From Pseudonocardia autotrophica (GTDB taxonomy: Bacteria > Actinomycetota > Actinomycetes > Mycobacteriales > Pseudonocardiaceae): a DNA stretch of 64,000 bases. The position numbers and the translations under genes were made by a program. This document shows, one piece after another, positions 53,582 to 62,376 of this stretch (positions are counted from its first letter, which is position 1; the number at the start of each line of letters is the position of its first letter). Location: positions 248,001 to 312,000 of the forward strand of contig NZ_JNYD01000001.1 of the NCBI RefSeq assembly GCF_000717175.1, in the 5' to 3' direction. The notes under the pieces are model-generated. The model did no database searches and was not told where the DNA came from. It was given only the letters and a program-made list of their open reading frames with translations.

Positions 53582-55279
53582 TCAGGACGGGCGCCGGCCT
53601 GCTCCCGTCGCCAGTCCGGCGACGGGGGTCGGCTCTGTCGGGGGGTCGGAACGGTCGGTGGGGCCGGCGGGGTCGTCCCCGTCCCCGGACGTACGGCCGG
53701 TCTCCTCCTCGACGGCGTCGTGCCGCAGCGTCCGCATGAAGCGGACGAGCGGGACGGCGACGACGAGCGCCGTGACGGCCTGGGCGAGGAGGAAGGCCAG
53801 GCCGGCGCCACCGATGCCCATGCGGTCCATGAGCACCACCGCGAGCCCGATGACGAGGGCCGCGGTGAACACCTCGAGCACGACGACGCGGCCCATCTGG
53901 TTGCGCAGCCGGGAGGTGTTGATGAAGTTCATGTTGATGATCGTGAACGGGATCGCGAGCACCGCGTAGCGCAGTACCCAGGTGCCCTGGTCGGAGTAGG
54001 TGTCGCCGAGCACGGACAGCACCCACGGGGCCAGGAAGAACAGCGCGGGCACGCCGAGGCCGCCGATGAGGTAGCTCAGCCGGAAGGTGCGCTTCATCAG
54101 CGCCCACTGCTCGCGCCGGTCGTGGCTGGCCTCCACGACGTAGGAGGAGCTGATGTTCCAGATGAGCACGCTGAACGACTCGGCGATCAGCCAGGGCAGC
54201 GCGTAGTAGGCGTTGGCCTCGGTGCCCAGCCGTGCCACGACCAGCAGCGGCAGCACCAGCGGGATGATCACCGTGACGGCGCCGGTGGCGTACTCGGCCA
54301 GGAAGATCGACAGCAGCCCGCGGCGGTCCGGCATCGGCGGCGTGCCCTCGCCGGGCGGGGGCACGCGGGGGAGCAGCCGCAGGAACAGGATCGGCGAGAT
54401 CACCAGCTGCAGCGCGATGATGGGGAGCGCCCAGGCGACGAGGATGCCCTTCTCGAACGCGAGGTTCGCGAAGAGGATCAGCAGCCCCATCTTGCCCAGC
54501 GCGAACAGCAGCTGCTCGAGCGGGATCCAGGTGGAGCGGCGCAGCCCGGTGAGCACCCAGTCCTGCAGCGTGGACAGCGCCAGCAGCGCGACGAGCAGCG
54601 GGAACGCCGCCCGGTCCCACAGGGTGGGGAACAGCTCGTCGTGCGGGAAGAAGACGAGGAAGCCCGCGCCGAGCAGCAGGGCGATGGTGGTCGCGATGGC
54701 GTAGCCGCCCACGACGAGCTTGCGCGCCTTCGTGCCGGCGGAGGCCAGGACACGACCGAAGAGCAGTCCGACGTTCGACGCCGCGACCTGCGACAGCATC
54801 GTGGCGGTGGACAGGATCGCCGAGGACCGGCCCACCTCGGCGGCGGGCAGCCGGGCGGCGATCGCCCAGAAGCCGAGCCCGACGAGCGCGGTGATGCCGG
54901 TCGCGGCCATGAGCGCGAAGGCGTTGAGCTCGAGGCTGGGCAGCAGCGAGCGCCGCTTGCGCGGCGTCTCGGTGCCCGGCGTCTCGGCGCCCGGCGTCTC
55001 GGGGAGCTCGGCCGTCTCCGGGGACGTCGGCTCGGCCGCCGGGACCGCCGGGGCTTCCGCGACCTCCGGCACCTGCGCGGTGCGGAGGCCGACGGTGTCG
55101 AGCACGGCGTTCTCCGCGGTGCCCGGCGCGGGGACCTGGACGGCGGCGAAGCGCTCGGTCGGGGGATCGGCGTACGGGTCCGCACCCGGCCCGCTGATCC
55201 GGTTGACCGCCGCGGCGGGACGGCCGGGGCCGCCCGCGATCCGCTCGTCGCCGCGCACCGGACCCCTGTCTCGCTCCAC
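53582..55279 (-). CDS. Wzx-like polysaccharide flippase
   Basis: A 565-residue MOP-superfamily transporter. The first ~110 residues are disordered (Pro/Ala/Glu/Thr-rich with repeated ETPG units); about 12-14 helices follow from ALMAATGITALVGLGFWAIAARLPAAEVGRSSAI onward, the typical start of Wzx/MATE-like flippases. It should flip lipid-linked glycan units across the membrane. GTG 55279 starts it. It is 37 bp upstream of the GT4-like gene on the same strand and co-transcribed with it. A second flippase with the same style of long disordered N-terminus lies at the window end. Confidence 0.87.
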   Translation of the reverse strand: MERDRGPVRGDERIAGGPGRPAAAVNRISGPGADPYADPPTERFAAVQVPAPGTAENAVLDTVGLRTAQVPEVAEAPAVPAAEPTSPETAELPETPGAETPGTETPRKRRSLLPSLELNAFALMAATGITALVGLGFWAIAARLPAAEVGRSSAILSTATMLSQVAASNVGLLFGRVLASAGTKARKLVVGGYAIATTIALLLGAGFLVFFPHDELFPTLWDRAAFPLLVALLALSTLQDWVLTGLRRSTWIPLEQLLFALGKMGLLILFANLAFEKGILVAWALPIIALQLVISPILFLRLLPRVPPPGEGTPPMPDRRGLLSIFLAEYATGAVTVIIPLVLPLLVVARLGTEANAYYALPWLIAESFSVLIWNISSSYVVEASHDRREQWALMKRTFRLSYLIGGLGVPALFFLAPWVLSVLGDTYSDQGTWVLRYAVLAIPFTIINMNFINTSRLRNQMGRVVVLEVFTAALVIGLAVVLMDRMGIGGAGLAFLLAQAVTALVVAVPLVRFMRTLRHDAVEEETGRTSGDGDDPAGPTDRSDPPTEPTPVAGLATGAGRRPS

Positions 55280-55588
55280 TACCGCAGTACCCCGTCAGAC
55301 CTGTCCGTGCCGCGCGCACCCGCCGGGCGCCGGTCGCCGCTCTTCGTCTCGGTTCGCCCGAGCCTAATGGTCGACTCGCCGGCGTCGATCTCCGGGTGTA
55401 ACCTGCCCGGTTCGCGCGCGGGGGTCCGGAGGCGGACCCTCGGTCGTCCATCGGTCACCCCACGGAGCGCGTTACGCCCCGTCCCGGTGCGCCACCGCAC
55501 CCGGCGCTCACGGGATCGGGGGACGGGACCGTCGGACCCCGCGGCTATCGTCGGCGCCACACACGACGGACGACGAGCGGGAGCGCGC
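55280..55588. other. divergent promoter region between flippase and acyltransferase
   Basis: A 309-bp gene-free gap. On the minus strand TAGGCT near 55363 could be a -10 for the flippase. On the plus strand TATCGT (55546-55551) is the best -10 for the acyltransferase, leaving a leader of about 30 nt. No convincing operator or riboswitch was found. Confidence 0.4.
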
Positions 55589-56188
55589 ATGACCGCCACG
55601 ACGGGCAGCACGACCGGGGTGCGGGTGCACCCGCAGGGCCTCTGCGAGAGCACGGACGTCGGCGAGGGCACCCGGGTGTGGGCCTTCGCGCACGTCCTGC
55701 CCGGCGCCCGGGTCGGCCGGGACTGCAACATCTGCGACTGCGCCTTCGTCGAGGACGGGGCGGTGCTCGGCGACAACGTCACGGTCAAGAACGGCACGCT
55801 CGTCTTCGCCGGCGTGACCTGTGAGGACGACGTCTTCCTCGGCCCGAACGTGCTGTTCACCAACGACCTGCGCCCGCGCGCGGCGATCAAGCGCGGGCCC
55901 GAGGCCCTGCTGCCCACCGTGGTCCGGCGGGGCGCGACCCTCGGGGCCGGCTCGGTCGTGGTGTGCGGCACGGAGATCGGCGAGCACGCCTTCGCCGCCG
56001 CGGGCGCCGTCGTGACCCGCTCGGTGCCGGCCCACGCCTTCGTCGCCGGGAACCCGGCGCGGGTGAAGGGCTGGGTCTGCGTGTGCGGCGACCGGCTCGG
56101 CGAGGACCTGGTGTGCCCGGAGTGCGGGACCGCGCACGAGCGGGCGGGGGAGGGACTGCGCGTCCGGACCCGAGCGGCCCGTCGCTAG
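55589..56188 (+). CDS. left-handed beta-helix acyltransferase with C-terminal zinc ribbon
   Basis: A 199-residue protein built of hexapeptide repeats (VWAFAHVLPGARVGRDCNICDCAFVEDGAVLGDNVTVKNG; TLGAGSVVVCGTEIGEHAFAAAGAVVTRSVPAHAFVAGNPARV), the fold of WbpD/WlbB-type sugar N-acetyltransferases that act on UDP-3-amino sugars. Four Cys at 164, 166, 176 and 179 (CVCG...CPECG) make a C-terminal zinc ribbon, common in this subgroup. ATG 55589 follows GGGAG. It would finish the acetamido sugar after the DegT aminotransferase encoded further on. The following gene starts 142 bp later. Confidence 0.9.
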   Translation: MTATTGSTTGVRVHPQGLCESTDVGEGTRVWAFAHVLPGARVGRDCNICDCAFVEDGAVLGDNVTVKNGTLVFAGVTCEDDVFLGPNVLFTNDLRPRAAIKRGPEALLPTVVRRGATLGAGSVVVCGTEIGEHAFAAAGAVVTRSVPAHAFVAGNPARVKGWVCVCGDRLGEDLVCPECGTAHERAGEGLRVRTRAARR

Positions 56189-56330
56189 AGTCCCCCGGCG
56201 GGAGAGTCCACCGGGGTCCCCGCCGGCGTCCGGCCGGCCGCCCCGCCGCGGGACGCCGCCTCCGCCACCCCGACGGCGGAGCGAGCCGGGCGTCCCGTGC
56301 CGACCACACCGGACCGAGGAGCAGACCGAG

Positions 56331-56759
56331 ATGGCCCGTGCCGCCCAGACCACCGCCTCCACCGCGAGCACAGCGCTGCGCGCCCTGCGCGACGTCGGCG
56401 CGGCCGCCTGGTTCGGCGGCTCTCTGATGGGGGCGTCGGGCCTCAACGCCGCCGCAGACGCCGCCGGGGGCCCGCTCGAGCGCGAGCGCGTCGTCTCCGC
56501 CGGCTGGGCGCGCTGGACCCCGATCTTCCGCGCCGCGGCGGCCGCGCACCTGCTCGGCAGCGTCGGGCTGCTGGCCCAGCGCCGCAGCAGGGCCGACCTG
56601 GTCGGCCTCGGTCTCACCACCGCCGCCGTCGGCGCGGTGGCCGGGACTGCCGTGCTGGGGAGCAAGGAGGTCCCCGAGACGACCATCCACGCCGTCGAGT
56701 GGACGGTCCCCGCGCTGCTCGCCGGGGTGATCCTCAGCGGCGTCGGCCGGAGGGGCTGA
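56331..56759 (+). CDS. small conserved-looking membrane protein
   Basis: A 142-residue Ala/Gly-rich protein with about three or four helices (ALRDVGAAAWFGGSLMGASGL, AAAAAHLLGSVGLLAQR, LTTAAVGAVAGTAVLGS, TVPALLAGVILSGVG). Similar small proteins of unknown function are common in actinomycetes, but no named family was recognised. ATG 56331 has GAGGAG at 56319-56324. It is 1 bp from the deacetylase gene, so the pair is co-transcribed; its role in glycan processing is unproven. Confidence 0.72.
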   Translation: MARAAQTTASTASTALRALRDVGAAAWFGGSLMGASGLNAAADAAGGPLERERVVSAGWARWTPIFRAAAAAHLLGSVGLLAQRRSRADLVGLGLTTAAVGAVAGTAVLGSKEVPETTIHAVEWTVPALLAGVILSGVGRRG

Positions 56760-56760
56760 C

Positions 56761-57606
56761 GTGCCGGTCTCCTCCCTGCGCAGCAGCCTCGGCGAGCTCC
56801 CCGCCGCCCAGGCCGCCTACCGGTGCGCCGTCGCCGGCCGGATGCGGGCGGAGCGGTGGGGTCTGGCCCTCGACGAGGCGCTGCGGACCCGCACCGGCCT
56901 GACCCGCCCCCGCGGCGCCGCGACGGGCCGGATCCTCGCCTACCACTCGATCGGCACGGACGAGTGGGGCGTCAACGACGTGCGGCCGGCCGACTTCGAG
57001 CGGCACCTGCAGGTCGCCGTGGACGACGGCTGGACCTTCGCCACCCCGGCCCAGGTGCTGGCCGCCCCGGAGCTCAGGCAGCTGGCGATCACGTTCGACG
57101 ACGGCGCCACCAGCGTGCTGGACAACGCCGTGCCGGTGCTGCGCCACCACGGCGTCCCGTCGACCATGTTCGCGGTCAGCGGGTGGGCGGACGGGGGGCA
57201 CGACGCCGGGTACGCGCACGTCCTCGACTGGGCCGGGCTGGCCCGGCTCGAGGCGGCCGGGGTCACGCTGGCCAGCCACTCGGCGTCGCACCCCGACTTC
57301 GGCCGGCTCGACCCGGCCGCGGCCGAGCGCGAGCTCGTCGAGTCCCGGCGCCGGCTGGAGACGATGCTCGGTCACGGGATCGACGAGTTCGCCATCCCGT
57401 TCGGGCAGTCGGCGAACTGGACGCCGGAGGCCGGGGCCATCGCGAGCCGCGTCTACCGCACGGTGTACGCGCAGGCCGTCGACACGCGGCCCGCGGGCAC
57501 GATCCCGCGCACCTTCATCACCCAGATCGACCGCCCGCTGATCTTCCGCGCCGCCCTGAACGGCGCCTTCGACAACTGGGAGGAGTGGTTCCTCGGCCCC
57601 CGCTGA
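56761..57606 (+). CDS. polysaccharide deacetylase (NodB/CE4 fold)
   Basis: A 281-residue enzyme of the carbohydrate esterase 4 type. Motif 1 is TFDDG with Asp113 and Asp114, motif 2 is HSASH with His173 and His177 (metal ligands), and later strands include FAIPFGQSANW. About 55 N-terminal residues precede the domain (RILAYHSIG). There is no signal peptide, so it may act on cytoplasmic or lipid-linked sugar, or belong to the family's atypical members. GTG 56761 starts 1 bp after the preceding gene. It ends at a perfect palindrome shared with other loci. Confidence 0.88.
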   Translation: MPVSSLRSSLGELPAAQAAYRCAVAGRMRAERWGLALDEALRTRTGLTRPRGAATGRILAYHSIGTDEWGVNDVRPADFERHLQVAVDDGWTFATPAQVLAAPELRQLAITFDDGATSVLDNAVPVLRHHGVPSTMFAVSGWADGGHDAGYAHVLDWAGLARLEAAGVTLASHSASHPDFGRLDPAAAERELVESRRRLETMLGHGIDEFAIPFGQSANWTPEAGAIASRVYRTVYAQAVDTRPAGTIPRTFITQIDRPLIFRAALNGAFDNWEEWFLGPR

Positions 57607-57609
57607 CCT

Positions 57610-57651
57610 CGTGAGTGGCGATAGTCGCTCTGGCGACTATCGCCACTCACG
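57610..57651. repeat. perfect palindromic element, family A
   Basis: CGTGAGTGGCGATAGTCGC (57610-57628) pairs exactly with 57633-57651 around a TCTG loop. The outer CGTGAGTGGCGA is shared with the elements at 19247 and 20396, while the inner bases differ in both arms together, i.e. with compensatory changes. It separates the convergent deacetylase and DegT genes. Confidence 0.9.
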
Positions 57652-57656
57652 GGGAG

Positions 57657-58781
57657 TTACAGGGCGGTGCGGAGGGTGTCCACCACGCGCTGCTGCTGCT
57701 CCTCGGTGAGCTGCGGGTAGAGCGGCAGGCTCAGGATGCGCTCCGCCGTCGCCTCGGCCACCGGGAAGTCGCCGGTCTTGCCGAGGTGCCCGAACGCGCC
57801 GGTGAGGTGCACCGGCGTGGGGTAGTGGATGCCCGCGCCCACGCCGTGGGCGTTGAGGTGCGCCAGGACCTCGTCGCGGCGGTCCACCTCGATCACGTAC
57901 AGGTGCCAGACGGGCTCGTTGCCCGGCGTGACCGTCGGGGTCGTGACGCCGGGGAGGTCGGCGAGGAGGGCGTCGTAGCGCGCGGCCGCCTCCCGGCGCA
58001 GGGTGTTCCACGCGTCGAGGCGCCGCAGCTTCGCGGACAGCACCGAGGCCTGCAGCGCGTCCAACCGGCTGTTGACGCCGACGACGGTGTGCTCGTACTT
58101 GCGCGGCGAGCCGTGCGCGCCGAGCAGCCGGACCCGGTCCGCCAGCTCGGCCGAGCCGGTGAGCACCGCGCCCGCGTCGCCGTAGGCGCCGAGGTTCTTG
58201 CCCGGGTAGAAGCTGGTGCCGGCGATGTCGCCGATCGCGCCGGCCTGCAGCCCGTCACGCCGCGCGCCCTGGGACTGCGCCGCGTCCTCGCAGATCGCGA
58301 CGTGGTCCGGCAGGCCCGCCTTCAGCCGCGCGACGTCGGCGACCTGGCCGTAGAGGTGCACCGGCATGACCGCGCGGGTCCGGTCGGTGACCGCGGCCAG
58401 CGCGGCGTCGACGTCGATCAGCGCGGTGCCGGGCTCGCAGTCGACGAGCACGACCTCGGCCCCGGCGCGGGCGACCGCCTCGGCGGTGGCGATGAACGTG
58501 TTGGCCGGGACGATGCACTCGTCACCCGGTCCGACGCCGAGGGCGCGCAGGGCGAGCTCGAGCGCGTCCGTGCCGTTGGCGACGCCGACGACGTGGTCCA
58601 CGCCGGAATACGCGGCGTAGTCGGCCTCGAACTCGGCGACGGCCGGTCCGCCGACGAAGGCGGTGCGGGCGAGCACCTTCTCCCAGCCCTCGGCGACCTC
58701 GGCGGCCACCTCGGCGTGCTGGGCCGCCAGGTCGACGAGGGGGATCGGGGCGTGCGGGACCGGGGTGGTGGGGGCGGCCAT
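57657..58781 (-). CDS. DegT/DnrJ/EryC1 aminotransferase 1 (WbpE-like)
   Basis: A 374-residue PLP-dependent sugar aminotransferase. The PLP Lys is in GTSFYPGKNLGAYGDAG, preceded by ICEDAAQSQGA; the N-terminus PIPLVDLAAQHAEVAAEV and NGTDALELALRALGVGPGDECIVPANTFIAT are diagnostic. The enzyme class adds an amino group to a keto-sugar nucleotide; SFYPGKNLG versions are typical of WbpE/WlbC, which make 3-amino-GlcNAc acid. ATG 58781 is preceded by TAGGAG. It is the last gene of a four-gene minus-strand run (Gfo/Idh, epimerase, DegT2, DegT1), 7 bp after DegT2. Confidence 0.92.
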   Translation of the reverse strand: MAAPTTPVPHAPIPLVDLAAQHAEVAAEVAEGWEKVLARTAFVGGPAVAEFEADYAAYSGVDHVVGVANGTDALELALRALGVGPGDECIVPANTFIATAEAVARAGAEVVLVDCEPGTALIDVDAALAAVTDRTRAVMPVHLYGQVADVARLKAGLPDHVAICEDAAQSQGARRDGLQAGAIGDIAGTSFYPGKNLGAYGDAGAVLTGSAELADRVRLLGAHGSPRKYEHTVVGVNSRLDALQASVLSAKLRRLDAWNTLRREAAARYDALLADLPGVTTPTVTPGNEPVWHLYVIEVDRRDEVLAHLNAHGVGAGIHYPTPVHLTGAFGHLGKTGDFPVAEATAERILSLPLYPQLTEEQQQRVVDTLRTAL

Positions 58782-58788
58782 GCGGCTC

Positions 58789-59925
58789 CTAGTGGCTCGG
58801 GGAGCTGGTGGCGAGGCCGAGGGCACCGGCCAGCGCGTCGACGACGGCGCGCTGCTCGGTCTCCCCGATCTCGTGGTGCACCGGCAGGATCACGGTCCGG
58901 CGCGTGAGGTGTTCGGTGACGGGCAGCGGCCCGTGCGGGTGCCCGGCGTACGCGGGCTCCAGGTGCGCGGCCATGATCCCGCGGCGGGCGGAGATCCCCG
59001 ACTCGGCGAGCGCGCCGAGCACGGCGACCTGGTCGGCCCCCTCGGGCAGCTCCACCCAGAAGGACTGGTAGTTCGACGTACCGTGCGGCGGGTCGCCGAC
59101 CGCGCGCACCCCGAGCGGGGCGAGGAGCTCGCGGTAGCGCTCCGCGATGGCCCGGCGCTGCGCGACGATGCCGGGCAGCCGGCCGAGCTGGACCAGGCCC
59201 ATCGCGGCCTGCATGTCCGTCATCCGGTAGTTGAAGGCGGTCTCGTCGTAGCCCTCGAGGACGACCTTCGTGCCGGCGGCGTGCCGGTCGGCCGCGGAGA
59301 CGGTCATGCCTTGCTCGCGCAGCCGGCGGATCCGCGCGGCCCACCCGGCGTCGTCCGTGGTGACCATGCCGCCCTCACCGGTGGTGAGGAGCTTGCGCGG
59401 GTGGAAGGACCACGCCGCGAGCAGCGCACCGGTTCCGACCGGGTTCCCGTGCAGCGTGGCACCGGCGGCACACGCGGCGTCCTCGACGACCGGGACGTCC
59501 CCGCAGACCGCCTCGATCGCCGGGATGTCGGCGGGCTGCCCGCCCTGGTGGACGGCCAGCACGGCCTTCGTCCGCGGGGTGAGCACCGCCGCGACGGTCT
59601 CGGCGGTGACGTTCCCCGTCCCCGGTTCGACGTCGGCGAACACCGGGGTCGCACCGCAGTAGCGGATCGCGTTGGCGGTCGCGATGAACGAGAACGACGG
59701 GCACACGACCTCGTCGCCCGGGCCCACACCGAGCACGTACAGCGACAGGTGGAGCGCGGTGGTGCAGTTCGAGGTCGCGACGGCGTGCGCGGCGCCGACG
59801 TGGGCGGCGAACGCCTTCTCGAACTCGGCGACCCGGGGACCCTGGGCCACCCAGCCGGACCGGACGGCGGCCGCGACGGCCTCCGCCTCCTCCTCGCCGA
59901 GGAGGGGCTTCATCACCGGGATCAT
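58789..59925 (-). CDS. DegT/DnrJ/EryC1 aminotransferase 2
   Basis: A 378-residue PLP-dependent aminotransferase. Features are MIPVMKPLLGEEEAEAVAAAVRSGWVAQGPRVAEFE at the N-terminus, EDAACAAGATLHG, and the PLP Lys in AWSFHPRKLLTTGEGGM, a SFHPRK variant typical of PseC/perosamine-type aminotransferases rather than the SFYPGK type of its neighbour. This suggests the two enzymes aminate different positions or sugars. ATG 59925 overlaps the epimerase stop by 4 bp. Confidence 0.92.
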   Translation of the reverse strand: MIPVMKPLLGEEEAEAVAAAVRSGWVAQGPRVAEFEKAFAAHVGAAHAVATSNCTTALHLSLYVLGVGPGDEVVCPSFSFIATANAIRYCGATPVFADVEPGTGNVTAETVAAVLTPRTKAVLAVHQGGQPADIPAIEAVCGDVPVVEDAACAAGATLHGNPVGTGALLAAWSFHPRKLLTTGEGGMVTTDDAGWAARIRRLREQGMTVSAADRHAAGTKVVLEGYDETAFNYRMTDMQAAMGLVQLGRLPGIVAQRRAIAERYRELLAPLGVRAVGDPPHGTSNYQSFWVELPEGADQVAVLGALAESGISARRGIMAAHLEPAYAGHPHGPLPVTEHLTRRTVILPVHHEIGETEQRAVVDALAGALGLATSSPSH

Positions 59926-60926
59926 GCGCCGACCTTCGTGCCGGTCTCCTCGCTCCACCACTGCACGAGCCCGCGCAGGCCCTCGTCCATCCCGATCGTC
60001 GGCTTCCAGCCGAGGTCGCGGGCGGCGGCGGAGATGTCCGCGAGCCGGCGGGTGACGCCGTTGACCTGCCGGGCCGGGCCGAACTCCGGGGTGAGGTCGG
60101 AGTCCATGGCCTTCAGCAGTGCCTCGGCCAGGCCGGCCAGGCTGATCTCCTGGGCGGTGGCGATGTTGTAGACGTCGTCCGTGACCGGGGCCTGCGCGGC
60201 GAGCACGTTGGCGCGGGCGATGTCGTGGACGTGGACGAAGTCCATCGTCTGCTTCCCGTCGCCGAAGATCAGCGGGCGGTCGCCGCGGGCGATCCGCTCC
60301 ATCCAGCGGATCAGCACCTCGGTGTAGACGCCGTAGGCGTCCATCCGCGGGCCGTAGACGTTGAAGTAGCGCAGCGCGACGTAGTCCAGGCCGTTCATGG
60401 CGTGGAAGCTGCGCAGCATGCCCTCGTTGAACGCCTTGGCGGCGCCGTAGAAGGTGTCGTTGTTGTACGGGTGGTGGCGCTCCGTGGTCGGGAACTCCTC
60501 GGCCAGCCCGTAGACCGACGCCGACGAGCTCGCGACGATCTTCTTCACCCCGTGCTCGACGGCGGCCTCGATGATCGTGAAGGTGCCGTCGACCAGGCTC
60601 TCCAGCGCGGTCCGCGGCTGCTCGGCGCACTGGGTGATGCGCAGCGCGGCGAGGTGGAACACCAGGTCCTTGCCGGCGGTCAGCTCACCGACCAGACCGC
60701 GGTCGTTGATGTCGCCCTCGACGAGGGTCAGCCGGTCGCCCGCGGCCTCCTGCGCCGCGGCGATGTTCTCCCGCCGCCCGCGCACCAGGTTGTCCAGCAC
60801 GACGATCTCGGCCGCGCCGGCCTCGACGAGCTGGTCGACCAGGGTCGAACCGATGGTTCCGGCACCGCCGGTGACCAGGACCCGCTGGCCCTCGACCGGC
60901 TGGGCCGCCTTCTCGCTGCTGGTCAC
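59922..60926 (-). CDS. NAD-dependent epimerase/dehydratase (extended SDR)
   Basis: A 334-residue extended short-chain dehydrogenase. VLVTGGAGTIGSTLVDQLVEAG binds NAD, VVASSSASVYG holds the Ser/Thr, and DTFYGAAKAFNEG the Tyr-Lys pair; RYFNVYGPRMD and FVHVHDIARAN are diagnostic of UDP-sugar epimerases and dehydratases. The exact reaction (for example UDP-GlcNAc 4-epimerisation) cannot be fixed by eye. GTG 60926 overlaps the Gfo/Idh stop by 4 bp. Confidence 0.9.
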   Translation of the reverse strand: MTSSEKAAQPVEGQRVLVTGGAGTIGSTLVDQLVEAGAAEIVVLDNLVRGRRENIAAAQEAAGDRLTLVEGDINDRGLVGELTAGKDLVFHLAALRITQCAEQPRTALESLVDGTFTIIEAAVEHGVKKIVASSSASVYGLAEEFPTTERHHPYNNDTFYGAAKAFNEGMLRSFHAMNGLDYVALRYFNVYGPRMDAYGVYTEVLIRWMERIARGDRPLIFGDGKQTMDFVHVHDIARANVLAAQAPVTDDVYNIATAQEISLAGLAEALLKAMDSDLTPEFGPARQVNGVTRRLADISAAARDLGWKPTIGMDEGLRGLVQWWSEETGTKVGA

Positions 60927-62074
60927 ACCGTCACCTCTCCGCGGCCGCGCTGGGCCATCGTGGTCGGAACGTCCTCGATCACCCCGGCGGTGGTGCGCGG
61001 GGTCTCCTGGATCGCGCGGATCGGCACGGACATGCCGTCCTTCGCGAGGCTCTCGGAGGCGGCCTCGAGGATCGCGAGCACCCGCAGGCCCGCGAAGCCG
61101 TCCGTGAGCGGGCGCCGGTTCTCGGCGATGGCCGCCGCGAACTCGACCATGACCGACCGCAGGGCCTCCAGGTTGGCCAGGGCCGGGGCGACGGTGTCGC
61201 CGGTGCGGTACGAGACGAGCCGGCGGCCGCGGACGTCCGCGTCCTCCAGTTCGGGGGAGATCCGGTCGACGCCGCGGTCGTGCTCCGAGAGGCGCTGGGT
61301 GGGGTTGAGGTCGTCCCAGATCACGGTCCGGTTCGACCCGCCCACCACGAAGGTGCGGATCTTGGTGGGGGAGAGCCAGTTGACGTGCACGTGGGCGAGC
61401 GCGCCGTTGGACAGCCGCAGCGTGAGGTGCGCGACGCAGGCGTGTCCCGCGCCCACCGGGTCCGAGCCGTGCGCGGCCACCGAGACCGGGAACACGTCGT
61501 CCGGAAGGATCGCGTCGAAGATGGACAGGTCGTGCGGGGCGAGGTCCCACAGGACGTCCACATCGGGCTGCACGATGCCGAGGTTGATCCGCACCGAGTC
61601 GATGTACTGCAGGTCGCCGAGCCGGCCGCTGCGCACGACCTCGCGGATGTGCCGGACCTCGGACGTGTAGCAGAAGGTGTGGTCGACCATGAGCACGCGG
61701 CCGAGTCGCTCGGCGGCCTCGACCAGCTGCCGGCCCTCCTCGTAGGTCGGCGCCAGCGGCTTCTCGATCAGCACGTGCTTGCCGGCCTCGAGCGCGCGCA
61801 TCGCCACGTCGAAGTGGGTGGCGGCCGGGGTCGCGATCGCGACGGCGGACACCGCGGGGTCGGCCAGCACCTCGTCGAGCGAGGTGGACACCCGCACGGT
61901 CGAGTAGTTGCCGAGGACCTGCCGGGCCCGGTCGGCGTTGAGGTCGCACAGGTACTCGAGGTGCAGGCCCGGGGTCTGCTGTGCGTTGCGGACGAGGTTG
62001 GGACCCCAGTACCCGCCGCCGACGACGGCTATCCCGATCGGACCGTTGCTCTCCACTGTGTACCCGTCCCCCAT
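60923..62074 (-). CDS. Gfo/Idh/MocA-family sugar dehydrogenase (WbpB-like)
   Basis: A 383-residue NAD(P)-dependent oxidoreductase. The N-terminal Rossmann motif is GIAVVGGGYWGPNLVRN, the catalytic motif EKP is in GKHVLIEKPLAPTYEEG, and the substrate domain holds DVLWDLAPHDLSIFDAIL. The combination matches WbpB/WlbA, which oxidise C3 of UDP-GlcNAc acid to set up transamination by WbpE. ATG 62074 is preferred by the conserved start; GTG 62056 is possible. It heads the four-gene run and is divergent from the second flippase. The associated UDP-GlcNAc 6-dehydrogenase (WbpA) is not in the window. Confidence 0.9.
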   Translation of the reverse strand: MGDGYTVESNGPIGIAVVGGGYWGPNLVRNAQQTPGLHLEYLCDLNADRARQVLGNYSTVRVSTSLDEVLADPAVSAVAIATPAATHFDVAMRALEAGKHVLIEKPLAPTYEEGRQLVEAAERLGRVLMVDHTFCYTSEVRHIREVVRSGRLGDLQYIDSVRINLGIVQPDVDVLWDLAPHDLSIFDAILPDDVFPVSVAAHGSDPVGAGHACVAHLTLRLSNGALAHVHVNWLSPTKIRTFVVGGSNRTVIWDDLNPTQRLSEHDRGVDRISPELEDADVRGRRLVSYRTGDTVAPALANLEALRSVMVEFAAAIAENRRPLTDGFAGLRVLAILEAASESLAKDGMSVPIRAIQETPRTTAGVIEDVPTTMAQRGRGEVTV

Positions 62075-62292
62075 TCCGTCCGGTCCCCCCTGAGTGCGGC
62101 GGCGATCTCGGGACCGGACCCTACAAGGACCCCATCGGGTGATCCCCAGCGCGTCGGCGCGGGCCCGGATCGCCCCACCGGGTACACGGGCGGGCCAGCC
62201 GTCCCGGGACGTCCGGTTCGTCCCGCGCAGCACACCCGGTCGCGCTCGGCCGCACGGGGGACGCCGCGAACCCGCCGGTAGCATCGGCGCTC

Positions 62293-62376
62293 ATGTTGAC
62301 GGCCTGGCTTCCCCACCTGCCCCCCGTGGTCGGAGCTGTCCCGTCGTCCGCTCCCGTCGCTGCCGAGGCGCAGTGA
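62293..62376 (+). CDS. putative 27-residue leader peptide
   Basis: A 27-codon ORF starting with ATG 62293, 8 bp after a TAGCAT -10 (62279-62284), so it is predicted leaderless or nearly so. Its TGA overlaps the GTG of the second flippase by 4 bp (GTGA). The Pro/Val/Ala-rich peptide has no recognised domain. It may couple translation into the flippase, like the 43287-43346 micro-ORF. Confidence 0.4.
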   Translation: MLTAWLPHLPPVVGAVPSSAPVAAEAQ

